NCBI RefSeq assembly: GCF_011030405.1
Contig: NZ_JAAJTJ010000008.1
Location: forward strand, 62,001 to 126,000
Origin: Parapedobacter sp. SGR-10
GTDB taxonomy: Bacteria > Bacteroidota > Bacteroidia > Sphingobacteriales > Sphingobacteriaceae
Direction: 5' to 3'
DNA: 64,000 nt
Positions 1 through 9,312 of the stretch are shown here, one piece after another; within the stretch, counting starts at the first letter, position 1, and every line of letters starts with the position of its first letter. The notes under the pieces are model-generated. The model was not told the DNA's origin and did no database searches. It saw only the letters and a list, made by a program, of their open reading frames with translations. Both the position numbers and the translations under genes were made by a program.

Positions 1-2142
1 AGGCTGCACATAACCGGCATTAGCCAATTCGATAGCCTTTGCTTTAGCATCGGCCAGCAGTCTTGATCTGTTCATCGTAATGCCATATTTTCCGGCCTGC
101 AAATACCCCAGTTCAAAAGCCTCTACCGCCGAAGTAGACACTTTGGCCTGACCGATGGTCAAAAAACGGTCTTTCAATGTATTCTGTACAATCTGGTCAT
201 CCCTGTACTCATCCGAAGCCCGCAGCGCAAACTCTTTGGAGCCGCCACCTCCCGGAATGACACCAACCCCAAATTCCACCAATCCCATATAGGTTTCGGC
301 ATGCAGCTGCACAAAATCCGCATGCATCGAAAATTCACAACCACCTCCTAATGTCAACTGAAACGGAGCTACCACAACTGGAATAGACGAATATCGCAAA
401 CGCATGGAGGTATCTTGAAACATACGTACGGCCATGTTCAGCTCATCATAATCCTGCTCTACGGCCATCATGAAAATCATTCCGATATTGGCTCCTGCCG
501 AAAAATTCTTTCCATCATTGCTGATGACCAAACCACGATATTCCTTTTCAGCCAGATCAACAGCCTTGTTGATCCCTTGTATCACGTCGCCACCAATAGT
601 GTTCATCTTTGTATGAAATTCACAATTGATGATACCATCTCCCAGATCAATGATCGAAACACCCGAATTTTTCCATATTGTTTTCGTATCCCGGATATGA
701 TCCAGTACGATCAGATCTTCCGAACCTGGGATGGGTTTGTAGGACTTGGAAGCGATATCGTAATAATGCCGTACACCATTTTCTACCTTATAAAAACTTT
801 CGCATCCTGCCGACAACATATCATGCACCCACTGTGCCACTTCACCTTGTTGCCCAGGCAAACGTTTGGGTTCCGCTTTGATCTTTTCCAACGTTTCACG
901 TACACCGAGCGCATCCCATACTTCAAAAGGCCCGATCTCCCATCCAAAACCTGCACGCATGGCATCGTCGATACGGAAAAAATCGTCCGTGATTTCAGGC
1001 ACACGCTTCGATACGTACTCAAAGAGCGGATAGTGCATGGCCCGAAACAATTCAGCCGCCTTATCCGTTCCTTGCTCGTAGACCTTCATCCGCTTACGGA
1101 TATCCTCTACAGCCTTGGTCGCCTCCAGTGTGGTAGATTTCACTTTTTGTTGGGAGCCATATTCAAATGTCTTGAGGTCGAGAGAAAGAATCTCCGACTG
1201 TCCATCCTTGCCTTTGACCTTCTCGTAAAAACCTTTCTTGGTCTTCTCTCCCAACCACTTGTTCTCCACCATCTTGGTGATAAAATCTGGCAACTGGAAT
1301 ACGTCTTTCGCCTCATCATCCGGCACATTTTGCACCAAGCCGTTGGCCACATTGACCAAGGTATCCAACCCTACCACATCTGCTGTTCGGAAAGTAGCGG
1401 ACTTGGGATGACCCATGGCAGGTCCTGTATATTTATCCACTTCCTCTACCGTCAATCCCATCTGATCGACCAAGTGTGTCAGTGCCAACATAGAATATAC
1501 ACCGATTCGATTACCGATGAAAGCAGGAGTATCCTTGCACAAAACCACGGTCTTGCCCAGCATTTTATCACCATAATGTATCAGAAAGTCAACGACATCC
1601 TTTTTAGTAGACGTAGTAGGAATGATTTCCAATAATTCCAGATAGCGTGGGGGATTAAAAAAATGCGTTCCGCAGAAGTGTTGTTTGAAATCTTCCGAGC
1701 GTCCCTCTGTCATCAAATGTATAGGAATACCCGATGTATTGGAAGTAATCAATGTCCCCGGTGTACGGTACTGTTCTACACGCTCAAAAACTGATTTTTT
1801 GATGTCCAAGCGTTCGACGACCACCTCGATGACCCAATCTGCCTGGCTGATTTTGGCCATATCATCTTCAAAATTGCCCGTCGCGATGCGTTTGACAAAA
1901 GATTTGCTAAACAAAGGTGCCGGATTAGACTTGACAGCTGTATCCAACGAAAAATTCACGATACGGTTGCGCACGATAGGGCTTTCTAAGGTCAAGCCCT
2001 TAGCCTCTTCCGCAGGCAACAGCTCATTGGGAACAATGTCCAATAACAATACCTCTACACCAATATTAGCAAAATGGCACGCAATACGCGAACCCATTAC
2101 ACCTGATCCCAAAACGGCAACTTTCTTTATGCTTCTGTTCAT
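1..2142 (-). CDS. 3-hydroxyacyl-CoA dehydrogenase / enoyl-CoA hydratase fusion (partial, 3' end outside window)
   Basis: This is the multifunctional beta-oxidation enzyme that hydrates enoyl-CoA and oxidises 3-hydroxyacyl-CoA in the cytoplasm. I translated 714 residues from the ATG at 2142 to the window edge without a stop. The N-terminus has a Rossmann motif (VAVLGSGVMG, about residues 7-16), then the NAD-domain GTHFFNP and NTS motifs and the 3HCDH C-terminal domain with GFY. A crotonase domain follows near the C-terminus, with FSAGANIG and a GGGCEFSMHAD segment. The dehydrogenase-first order is the reverse of E. coli FadB and is what I know from Bacteroidota. A marR gene lies immediately upstream on the same strand. 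Thiolase and acyl-CoA dehydrogenase genes would be expected beyond the edge, but that is inference. Confidence 0.93.
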   Translation of the reverse strand, partial: MNRSIKKVAVLGSGVMGSRIACHFANIGVEVLLLDIVPNELLPAEEAKGLTLESPIVRNRIVNFSLDTAVKSNPAPLFSKSFVKRIATGNFEDDMAKISQADWVIEVVVERLDIKKSVFERVEQYRTPGTLITSNTSGIPIHLMTEGRSEDFKQHFCGTHFFNPPRYLELLEIIPTTSTKKDVVDFLIHYGDKMLGKTVVLCKDTPAFIGNRIGVYSMLALTHLVDQMGLTVEEVDKYTGPAMGHPKSATFRTADVVGLDTLVNVANGLVQNVPDDEAKDVFQLPDFITKMVENKWLGEKTKKGFYEKVKGKDGQSEILSLDLKTFEYGSQQKVKSTTLEATKAVEDIRKRMKVYEQGTDKAAELFRAMHYPLFEYVSKRVPEITDDFFRIDDAMRAGFGWEIGPFEVWDALGVRETLEKIKAEPKRLPGQQGEVAQWVHDMLSAGCESFYKVENGVRHYYDIASKSYKPIPGSEDLIVLDHIRDTKTIWKNSGVSIIDLGDGIINCEFHTKMNTIGGDVIQGINKAVDLAEKEYRGLVISNDGKNFSAGANIGMIFMMAVEQDYDELNMAVRMFQDTSMRLRYSSIPVVVAPFQLTLGGGCEFSMHADFVQLHAETYMGLVEFGVGVIPGGGGSKEFALRASDEYRDDQIVQNTLKDRFLTIGQAKVSTSAVEAFELGYLQAGKYGITMNRSRLLADAKAKAIELANAGYVQP

Positions 2143-2400
2143 TTTTTATAGTATTAAGTATCGAGTACTTAGTATTTAGACTCTTGTCTTTCATCCTTGC
2201 ACCTAGTATCTCCACCAATCCCCCACTCTCAATTGTCCGCTGTCAACTATCCACTTTCAACTATCCACTTTCAACTGTCCTCTATCCCATAAACCAACAT
2301 CTCGTATCTCTCCCAGTCTCCCCCTCTCCAAGTCTCCTACACTGTCCTCTATCCCCTCTCAATTGTCCACTATCAACTATCCACTGTCAACTGTCCACTG
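2143..2400. repeat. Degenerate 14-bp tandem repeat spacer
   Basis: The spacer between the fusion enzyme and marR is made of 14-bp units of the type TCAACTGTCCACTG. Four adjacent units start at 2229, 2243, 2257 and 2271, and three more start at 2359, 2373 and 2387. Pyrimidine-rich text (CCCAGTCTCCCC-like) lies between the two groups. The last unit overlaps the 3' end of marR, so the final residues T-V-D-S and the stop codon of that protein are encoded by the repeat. No gene is seen here. Confidence 0.8.
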
Positions 2401-2839
2401 TCAACACCTCTTCCGGCTCATAGGTATTTGCCAGGTCATTGACCTTGGCCAACATTCGAATCAATTCTTCTTTCTCCTTCGGAGAAAATTGTGATTCTAA
2501 ATACTCATTGAAACCGCGAACCACATCCTTGGCAAGTTTTCTTTTTTCGACACCCAATGGAGTGAGGTACACCTTTACCGAGCGCTTGTCTTTGTCACTT
2601 GTCTCCCTATAGATAAACCCCAAAGCCTCCAGATTGTTCAACACTCTCGACAAAGAAGTCGTCTTCACTCCTGTAAAATTAGCAATGTGAGAAACTGGAG
2701 TACCTTCTTTGTGTATATTGATCAAAATATATCCGGCAGCTTGTGTAAAGCCATGTTGCGAAGCAATATTGTTATATTTGTTGGCTACAGTCTGCCACGC
2801 AGATTTTAAAAAATAATCAATTGTGTTCTTTTGGTTCAT
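2387..2839 (-). CDS. MarR-family transcriptional regulator
   Basis: This is a 150-residue winged-helix regulator of MarR type. The central segment (about residues 50-105) carries the helix-turn-helix with TPVSHIANFTGVKTTSLSRVLNNLEALGFI, split by the turn, followed by a wing containing DKRSVKVYLTPLG, the usual MarR D-x-R signature. Flanking helices would form the dimer interface. The gene is upstream of and codirectional with the beta-oxidation fusion gene, so control of fatty-acid catabolism by an acyl-CoA ligand is the natural inference. The C-terminal residues TVDS are encoded by a 14-bp intergenic repeat, so the original C-terminus may have been different. Confidence 0.9.
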   Translation of the reverse strand: MNQKNTIDYFLKSAWQTVANKYNNIASQHGFTQAAGYILINIHKEGTPVSHIANFTGVKTTSLSRVLNNLEALGFIYRETSDKDKRSVKVYLTPLGVEKRKLAKDVVRGFNEYLESQFSPKEKEELIRMLAKVNDLANTYEPEEVLTVDS

Positions 2840-2986
2840 AGTCGATTTTTCATGAATAGAATGTTCACACCTTTATTATGCAAGCATAACAAAATTAACA
2901 GATTTAATTGAATAGCCCAAATATTTTTTTTCAAAAGTAGAGATATAAGGCTGAGCAAGACAAACGTATCTTATTTTTGTTTATAA
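2840..2986. promoter_or_regulatory. Upstream region of marR
   Basis: A short AT-rich intergenic stretch lies upstream of marR and should hold its promoter. I could not place a convincing -33/-7 pair. It ends where the large repeated element begins. Confidence 0.3.
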
Positions 2987-3480
2987 AATTAATCGGAGGA
3001 ATTACTTAGACAAGTTTTCTTTTGTCCTCATGCCGGACGGGCAGGTACTTTTTTTCCGCTAAAAAGTACCCAAAAAACTCGCCGCTTCGGACATTTGACA
3101 CAATGGTAGTGCATCGCACTGCTATTGTCAAATATCCGGAGGCGGCATTTTTCGTAGCTGTAAGGATATTGCTTTCAGCATAATCTCTTGTTTAACGGCA
3201 TTGTCCCCAAAACGACCTTGTTTAGCATGGAAAGCAAGCCCGTGGAGCTGCGGTCTTGATGACTTACAGCTAGCACAATGCAAGCCTTTCCAGTCTTTGT
3301 AGGGGGATGGAGGGGTGGAGACCTTGCGAAAGGCGCTTCCGTAGTGTAGCGTGGCGGCTTGAACAGGCTAAACAGAGTCTTGACTTTTTTGCTTCGTTTT
3401 TGTGTTAAGACAAAAATGAAGGGCCTGTCCGGCCAGAGGACAAAAACTGTATAACAAAAACCTCCGTTTATTTTTATCAA
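2987..3480. repeat. Large non-coding repeat, copy 1 (degenerate ends)
   Basis: This region shares long blocks, in opposite orientation, with the element at 46004-46763. Shared blocks include the stretch around the GCCGGACGGGCAGGTACTTTTT motif (split after 20), the CGCCGCTTCGGACATTTGACA block, the CCGGAGGCGGCAT block, and the segment around AGCAAGCCCGTGGA. The borders resemble the terminal inverted repeats of the second copy but are imperfect (ATCGGAGGAATT on the left, AACCTCCGTTTAT on the right). The short open frames inside it are not conserved as proteins and are not called genes. It is probably a decayed MITE-like or intergenic mobile repeat. Confidence 0.7.
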
Positions 3481-3507
3481 TAAATAAGCGACTGCCCTAT
3501 TCTCATA

Positions 3508-3713
3508 CTAAAGTCTGGAAGAAGTTTTAAACTTAGTTCGATCTAATCTAGGAGGCGATTGCAATGGATAGTTGAAGGCTACACTATTAAGATAAGCTGC
3601 AATTTCAAGGCGTTCTTTCCAATTTTTTCTTTGGTAATAAACACAGCATGATTTGCAGCTTCTTCGGCACTTTGCGCCTTAAAGGCATTCCGATCTAATC
3701 TGAATAGTGACAT
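3508..3713 (-). pseudogene. Frameshifted small conserved protein
   Basis: Starting at the ATG at 3713 the frame reads MSLFRLDRNAFKAQSAEEAA, then NHAVF, and then loses sense. Shifting by one base gives YYQRKNWKERLEIAAYLN followed by SVAFNYPLQSPPRLDRTKFK and TSSRL before a stop at 3508. The two halves join into a protein of about 68 residues that I recall as a short conserved family of unknown function in Sphingobacteriaceae; I could not confirm this by search. The total length of 206 nt is one base short of an intact frame. The break sits near 3635-3640. It could be a real mutation or a sequencing error. Confidence 0.65.
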
Positions 3714-3881
3714 ATACAATAATAAACAATTAAACGATAAATTCCAATTAAGGATAAATATTTCCCCCATTGGTAGGATATTTTACAATCATGATCTTAT
3801 TTTTCAAAAACACAAGAAATTTCTTGTATACCACACATCTAACCCGTAAATTAGTATCAGAAACCCTATAAATCGAGTATT

Positions 3882-4763
3882 ATGAAAGCTGTAGAATACA
3901 GGTTGCCCAAGGAGTTTGACAAATCTTTTATTGTTTTCAAAGAGCAAGGACTGTTTTTTCCCTGCCCTTGGCATTACCACCCTGAATACGAATTCGTTTT
4001 GGTCAATAAGAGCAGTGGCAGACGTATGGTCGGCGATCATATCGGGACATTCTCGGAGGGAGATCTCGTCTTGATGGGGCCCGCACTGCCACATGTCTGG
4101 GTTAACGATCAGAAATATTTTGATAAGGGCAATACCGAAAAGGCCGATGCTGTCGTCCTGCATTTTTTGGAGGACTTCTTAGGTCACAATTTTCTACATC
4201 TCCCCGAGACCGAATCCTTAAAGAAAGTGCTCCATCTTTCTAAAAGAGGATTGGTCATCCTCGGCCACACGCGGGCTCAAATCGCAAAAATCATGTGTGA
4301 AATGCCCAATCAAAACGGTTTAAAGCGTCTGGTATCTCTTTTTGAAATATTCGACATATTGTCCCATAGTACAGAGTACGAACCGCTCGCTAGCCCTTCC
4401 TATATGGAAAACACGCGAGATATGTATTCCGATAGATTCAGCAAGATAACAGAATATGTCCTACGCAATTTTCATCGGGATATCTCCCTAAAAGAGGTGG
4501 CAAACGAGGCAAATATGGCCACCACAACCTTCTGCAATTTCTTTAAGGAACACTTTAGAATGACCTTCGTGGAGTATCTCAACACGATACGTATCGGACA
4601 TGTCTGCAAACTGTTGACAGACAGGGACAGAACCATTATTGAAATAGCATACGAATGTGGTTTTAATAATCTGGCAAATTTCAATCGACAATTCAAAAGG
4701 CTTAAAGAAATGACACCCAAAGAGTATAGAAAGGTACTGGAAGCAGAGCCAATGACCGCTTAG
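3882..4763 (+). CDS. AraC-family transcriptional regulator
   Basis: The protein has 293 residues. The N-terminal third looks like a cupin sensor domain (CPWHYHPEYEFVLV, then GDLVLMGPALPHVW), and the C-terminal 100 residues carry two HTH motifs (ISLKEVANEANMATTTFCNF and IIEIAYECGFNNLANFNRQF), the AraC/XylS arrangement. The ending TPKEYRK is typical of the family. It converges on the catabolic operon that ends at 4869, and is a plausible regulator of it. The ligand cannot be told from sequence. Confidence 0.92.
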   Translation: MKAVEYRLPKEFDKSFIVFKEQGLFFPCPWHYHPEYEFVLVNKSSGRRMVGDHIGTFSEGDLVLMGPALPHVWVNDQKYFDKGNTEKADAVVLHFLEDFLGHNFLHLPETESLKKVLHLSKRGLVILGHTRAQIAKIMCEMPNQNGLKRLVSLFEIFDILSHSTEYEPLASPSYMENTRDMYSDRFSKITEYVLRNFHRDISLKEVANEANMATTTFCNFFKEHFRMTFVEYLNTIRIGHVCKLLTDRDRTIIEIAYECGFNNLANFNRQFKRLKEMTPKEYRKVLEAEPMTA

Positions 4764-4868
4764 TAGAAGCAAGCATAGATTAAAAATGCTCTATTTTTCT
4801 CAATGGACAATAATGATGAAACAAGACCGGATAAAGTACAAAATGTTCTGTACCTTATCATTAATGTC

Positions 4869-5963
4869 TTACCTTTTCCTTGCTACTACTTCCCATTCAT
4901 CTACAACAACCCCATTCTCCACGACCAAAAGTTTGTCGTACAACGCTACCGTAGGGCAAATATGTATAGGCAATGCATATAGCACATCACCCACCTTAAA
5001 CCGATGATCCGCTCCTGCTTCCAATACCATATGTTCTTCACTATGGCCTATAGGTTTTAGGGAGGGAGCATTCAGGAAGTACACCCTGTTTTCCAATGAG
5101 TTTTCGGAAGCAATGGCTTTGTAACCCAGATCTACACAAATCGTAGTAGCCGAAGGCAATGAAACCACACGTGTCATCAGCACTGCAGCCGGAAGAAAAT
5201 TCTGTTCGGGCAAAGTATCTGCATACCCTTTGTCCCACAGGACGAAAGTCCCAGGGCTGCATTCCACTTCGGGATATTGGGCATAGATCGGAAAAGACGG
5301 CGATCCACCTATAATAATCCGAGGTTTAGGAAACCCTTCACCAACCAACTGTACTACCAACGCATCAACAGGTGCAAAATTCCGTTGACAAACAACCCTA
5401 CGCTGTTCTAGGTCTATCTCACGCACATGCCCGTCATACGCATGAAAACCCTGTATCGCTAGTCCGTCCAACTCTCCACACAGACGATACAGTTCCAAAG
5501 CAGACTCACCCGGTAGGATACCCGTGCGTCCCATACCAACATTGAGATCGACGAATACATCCATACATAGACCATGCTCTTCGGCCTTGTCTGATAGCGC
5601 ACGTGCTGCATCCGCATTGTCCACCAAAGCAGCATATTTCGTCTGTTTGTACCGTTCGACCAATGTCATAAATCGATCCAACTTAGGGCCATATAGTGGG
5701 TAAGCCAGAAGCACATCCGGTGCACCACATTCCCCTAGCATTTCCGCTTCGGCGATGGTGGCACACTTGAACTTACGGATACCTGCATCCAACTGCATAC
5801 GCAGAATTTCCCTGCTCTTGTGCGTTTTGACATGGGGCCGCAACCTATCGGGATCGTCGATCATACTTTTGAGCACCTCGATATTCTTGCGGATACGATC
5901 GGGATAAACCAATAATGCGGGAGTATCCACTGTATTTTCTGTATGTAGTATATACCAGTACAT
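4869..5963 (-). CDS. D-threonine aldolase-like PLP enzyme (alanine-racemase fold)
   Basis: This fold-type III PLP enzyme resembles D-threonine aldolases, which split beta-hydroxy-D-amino acids into glycine and an aldehyde with the help of a metal. The N-terminal barrel has DTPALLVYPDRI and the PLP-lysine region RPHVKTHKS. Barrel motifs DVFVDLNVGMGRTG and GFHAYDGH follow, and the C-terminal domain has LPIHICPTV, matching the H-x-C metal-site signature. I prefer the ATG at 5963 (MYWYILHTENTVDTP); an ATG at 5990 would add nine residues. It is the last gene of the six-gene operon. The true substrate could be another beta-hydroxy amino acid or a D-amino acid to be deaminated. Confidence 0.85.
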   Translation of the reverse strand: MYWYILHTENTVDTPALLVYPDRIRKNIEVLKSMIDDPDRLRPHVKTHKSREILRMQLDAGIRKFKCATIAEAEMLGECGAPDVLLAYPLYGPKLDRFMTLVERYKQTKYAALVDNADAARALSDKAEEHGLCMDVFVDLNVGMGRTGILPGESALELYRLCGELDGLAIQGFHAYDGHVREIDLEQRRVVCQRNFAPVDALVVQLVGEGFPKPRIIIGGSPSFPIYAQYPEVECSPGTFVLWDKGYADTLPEQNFLPAAVLMTRVVSLPSATTICVDLGYKAIASENSLENRVYFLNAPSLKPIGHSEEHMVLEAGADHRFKVGDVLYALPIHICPTVALYDKLLVVENGVVVDEWEVVARKR

Positions 5964-5999
5964 TTTATTTAAAATAATATTGTGACACAAAGACTCATA

Positions 6000-7076
6000 T
6001 CACAATGCATTCCTCAAAAACCGTAACCAATTCCCATGAAAAATATGATCAATATCTTCGTCTTTATACCCTCTCTTGGACAAAAGGTACTCAAATTTTT
6101 GCAGGTCTGCGATAGAATCCATATCCCAGGGCGATTGCTCCGTACCAAATATGCCGTCCAGATCGCTTCCTATACCGATATGTAAGCAATTTCCGGCTAT
6201 CTGACAGATATGGTCCCAGTGGTCGATCAGCATCTCCAGACGGATATCCAATTGCCAGGGATCCGAAACCGTGTCGATAAACCGGATATCCATCGCCCAA
6301 CAATCCAACATCCCCCCGATCACGGCATCGCGCTCGACCAACCGCTTGATCTGCTCATCACTCAATTGCCTTTGGTTCGGCACGATCTTCCGGGCATTGT
6401 GATGACTGGCCCAAACCGGCCCTTCATACAGCTCCATAGCTTGGTCAAAGCCTTCGTCCGTCAGATGGGTCACATCCAATATCATGTTCAGTTCGCCCAT
6501 GATCTTCATCAATTCCAATCCTTTGGAATGGATACGTCCCGCTGTTTTTGTTCCATCGGCATACCTACCCGGCCCAAAATGAGAAAGCCCCAAAGCGCGT
6601 AGACCATAGCCATGTGCTTCGTATAGGTAATCCGGCGTGACCAATGAATCCGCACCTTCCAAACTCAGTAGAAAACCGATCGGTTTTCTATCGTCCGGTA
6701 TGCTCGTATCGTTCCACAAGCTGATATGGGTATCCAACCCTTTGCTGTCCACGATCTGCACCATCTCCCCTTGCTTTTCCATTTCTCTGTACCAGGCCAG
6801 CTGTGCCTGCGTCATTGCCCAAGCCTGTGCCGGAGAATTCCAACCTGTCAATGCACTGTTGAACGGATTGACCCGGGCCAACTGGGTGGCTACGACAAAA
6901 CCGATCCTTCCTTTCCTCAACTCGGGCAGACAAACCGTACCGTTTCCACGGTCAGGCTTATCTTTCATATTCATTTCCTTCAAACGGATCTGTTCCAAAG
7001 ACATGGACAGGTCGCGGTTCCACTCGATGGCATTCATCGCCAGATCCAAATGGGCATCAATAATCAGACGGCTCAT
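6000..7076 (-). CDS. Membrane dipeptidase family (M19) peptidase
   Basis: A 358-residue zinc dipeptidase of the renal dipeptidase family. Metal-site motifs are visible in order: DAHLDLAMN near the start (H-x-D), SLEGAD in the middle (bridging Glu), DVTHLTDEGF and ASHHNARK (His ligands), and IGIGSDLDGIF near the end. No signal peptide is seen, so it is probably cytoplasmic. Family members often accept dipeptides with a C-terminal D-residue, which fits the neighbouring D-amino-acid-type enzyme. The start overlaps the upstream gene by 20 bp, indicating translational coupling. Confidence 0.9.
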   Translation of the reverse strand: MSRLIIDAHLDLAMNAIEWNRDLSMSLEQIRLKEMNMKDKPDRGNGTVCLPELRKGRIGFVVATQLARVNPFNSALTGWNSPAQAWAMTQAQLAWYREMEKQGEMVQIVDSKGLDTHISLWNDTSIPDDRKPIGFLLSLEGADSLVTPDYLYEAHGYGLRALGLSHFGPGRYADGTKTAGRIHSKGLELMKIMGELNMILDVTHLTDEGFDQAMELYEGPVWASHHNARKIVPNQRQLSDEQIKRLVERDAVIGGMLDCWAMDIRFIDTVSDPWQLDIRLEMLIDHWDHICQIAGNCLHIGIGSDLDGIFGTEQSPWDMDSIADLQKFEYLLSKRGYKDEDIDHIFHGNWLRFLRNAL

Positions 7077-7971
7077 GGGGGTATTTGCTTATCAATTGTT
7101 GTATCTCCCGGCTGAATCCATCAAAGACAGCCTGCCAATAGGCCTTTTCTTCGGTAGAATAGCTATAAAAACCTTTTCCAGCATCCATCCCCACCTCTCC
7201 GTTACGTTGCTTTTCCTGCAAGATCCCCGGTAAAGTATCCATATTGGACAATTCCTTGTTCAGATCCTTCATGACCATGCCGTAAGCATAGGTTCCCATC
7301 AGATCCATGTATCTGAAATTCCCCGTGAAAGGCAGATAGTAACCGGCATCGTTGCAGCAAGCCCGATCTACGCTTTCGATAGAAGCAAAATCATTTTCTA
7401 CCAGATACAGCCCTTCACGCAACATCGCTGCCATCAGTCTCGCTCGGATACTGAATCCTGTTTTTGCCAAGGAAGGATCCTTTTTCCAATACGTTTTTAA
7501 CCATTGCGTCAGCTGATCCAAAGCCTGGGGGTCTGTATGGTCATTGCAGATGATCTCTGCAAAAAAGTTCCGATAAACGGGATAGGTCCAGTTCAGCCCC
7601 AACAACCTCGTTTTATGCTGCATCTGTTTCTGTAGTTGATCCAGACCCACACTCTCCAGATTGACCGCAATGATCGTATGTGCTGCACACCGTCCTTCCA
7701 CTTGCCCGATGAGTTCTCTTTTTACTTCTGCTTCATCGGTCGTCACGAGCACGACCAATGTACTTTGTATCTTCTCCGGCCATTCGGTAAGGATACACAG
7801 GTTTTTGCACGGTACTTCACTGTTGTATATAGCCTCTTCTGCCCCTTGCTGATCAGTCGTCAACAAAAGTGCCGCATGTCCTCCCATCAGTAGATCGGAT
7901 ACGATGCTGTACGCTAGCTTATCCTGCCCTATTACCATGATCGGGCATGCTCTTCCATTCGTCGCCTTCAT
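7057..7971 (-). CDS. Degenerate 3-hydroxyacyl-CoA dehydrogenase-like protein
   Basis: This 304-residue protein resembles the 3HCDH-like protein two genes upstream, mainly in the C-terminal helical domain (for example KKDPSLAKTGFSIRARLMAA and GYYLPFTGNFRYMDLMGTYA). In the N-terminal half the Rossmann glycine motif is degraded: MVIGQDKLAYSIV stands where GxGxxG is expected, and the catalytic His-Glu region is hard to find. It may no longer bind NAD, and could act as a subunit of the upstream paralogue or bind substrate only. It abuts the aminotransferase stop and overlaps the dipeptidase start. Confidence 0.75.
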   Translation of the reverse strand: MKATNGRACPIMVIGQDKLAYSIVSDLLMGGHAALLLTTDQQGAEEAIYNSEVPCKNLCILTEWPEKIQSTLVVLVTTDEAEVKRELIGQVEGRCAAHTIIAVNLESVGLDQLQKQMQHKTRLLGLNWTYPVYRNFFAEIICNDHTDPQALDQLTQWLKTYWKKDPSLAKTGFSIRARLMAAMLREGLYLVENDFASIESVDRACCNDAGYYLPFTGNFRYMDLMGTYAYGMVMKDLNKELSNMDTLPGILQEKQRNGEVGMDAGKGFYSYSTEEKAYWQAVFDGFSREIQQLISKYPHEPSDY

Positions 7972-9312
7972 TTAATCTATTTCTTTTAATACCTCTGCCG
8001 CAACTTTGATCGCTTGTTCAATATCATCTTCTGTATGCACCGCAGAGATATACCAAAGTCCCCTTCCGATGACACGAATCCCACGATCGTGCAGTCCGGC
8101 GATAAACTGTTTGAGTTTGGCCTTATCGGTCTGAAGTGTGTCCCTGTAATTCCGGATATCGGGCAATGCGGTAAAGGATGTATTAAACATGGGCCCTGTA
8201 CCTTGGACAAACAGGTTTTGACCTGCCGTTTGTGCGGCGGTACGAAGTCCGTCCATCAGCCTCCTACCCAATCGAAACATCCGATCGTATGTATCCGGGT
8301 CACGTTCCAAGACATCTATCGTTGCCAATGCTGCCGCAACGGTCGGGGTACTTGTATTCATGGTGCCCGCATGGATGACCCTTGCCGAGACAATCTCTTC
8401 CATCCATTCCCGTTTGCCCACAATGGCACTGATCGGATACCCACTGGCGATGGCTTTCGCAAAAATGGACAGATCGGGCAGGATGTTGTAATACCGCTGT
8501 GCTCCGCCCAGTCCCAGCCGAAACCCCGTAATCACTTCATCGAAGATCAAGGCGATACCATAACGGTCACATACAGTTCGCAGGCCCTGTAAAAAGCCTT
8601 CATTCGGCACTATACAGCCATTATTGCACATGACCGGCTCGGTGATGATAGCTGCCAATTCATTATGCCTCTCGGCTACAACACGTTCGACCAGATCCAG
8701 GTCATTCCACGATAATGTGATAAAATCTTCCCGGCTATTGGAAGACAACCCTGCCGACCAGGGAAAGACCTTGGGGTTTTCTTCATCGCCCAAAGCCTCC
8801 ACAGACGGCGTGCTGATACCCCAGGCCACATTGTCCAGCCACCCGTGGTAATGCCCTTCGAAACGTAAGAATTTGTTTTTTCCGGTCTTCGAACGAGCGA
8901 CACGAAAAGCTGTTTGAACAGCTTCGGAACCGTCCAGACAGAAACGCATCAGTTCTGCCGAAGGAATCAGCTGGTTCAGCTTCTCGGCCAGTTCGATCTC
9001 CTTGATATGCTGTCCGGCATACAATTGCCCTTGACGGGAATAGGCTTCCACCTCCGCCAACACATGGGGATGCGAATGACCTACGATCAAAGGACCTTGG
9101 CTCAATGTGAAATCAAGATAGGCATTGCCATCTACGTCATACACCCGGGTACCTTCACCATGGGTATAAAAAATAGCATGGGGATGGTTATATTTTCTAA
9201 ATTCGGAAGCTACGCCTCCCGCTAAAACCTGGCTGGCCCGCGCCAGCAGAGCCTCAGATTTTTGATAATTTGTCTTCTTCAACATCATATAATTTGTCTT
9301 CTTCAACATCAT
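7972..9312 (-). CDS. Class III aminotransferase, glutamate-1-semialdehyde-aminomutase-like
   Basis: The protein (446 residues from the first ATG) has the class III PLP fold: GSEAVQTAFRVARSKTGK for phosphate and substrate contacts, IFDEVITGFRLGLGG (Asp that pairs with the PLP ring nitrogen), and FAKAIASGYPISAIVG with the Schiff-base Lys. It resembles HemL but lies in a catabolic operon rather than near haem genes, so a catabolic amine or beta-amino-acid substrate is more likely. The N-terminus repeats MMLKKTNY twice because of a 24-bp tandem duplication, and the second copy could also serve as the start. It overlaps the preceding dehydrogenase gene by about 59 bp. Confidence 0.87.
   Translation of the reverse strand: MMLKKTNYMMLKKTNYQKSEALLARASQVLAGGVASEFRKYNHPHAIFYTHGEGTRVYDVDGNAYLDFTLSQGPLIVGHSHPHVLAEVEAYSRQGQLYAGQHIKEIELAEKLNQLIPSAELMRFCLDGSEAVQTAFRVARSKTGKNKFLRFEGHYHGWLDNVAWGISTPSVEALGDEENPKVFPWSAGLSSNSREDFITLSWNDLDLVERVVAERHNELAAIITEPVMCNNGCIVPNEGFLQGLRTVCDRYGIALIFDEVITGFRLGLGGAQRYYNILPDLSIFAKAIASGYPISAIVGKREWMEEIVSARVIHAGTMNTSTPTVAAALATIDVLERDPDTYDRMFRLGRRLMDGLRTAAQTAGQNLFVQGTGPMFNTSFTALPDIRNYRDTLQTDKAKLKQFIAGLHDRGIRVIGRGLWYISAVHTEDDIEQAIKVAAEVLKEID

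Noticed and set aside
415..1635. 406-residue plus-strand open frame
   Set aside because: It is antisense to the clear 3-hydroxyacyl-CoA dehydrogenase/crotonase fusion and shows no motif of its own.
3175..3480. 101-residue minus-strand frame in the repeat element
   Set aside because: It has no family features and is not preserved as a frame in the second copy of the element.
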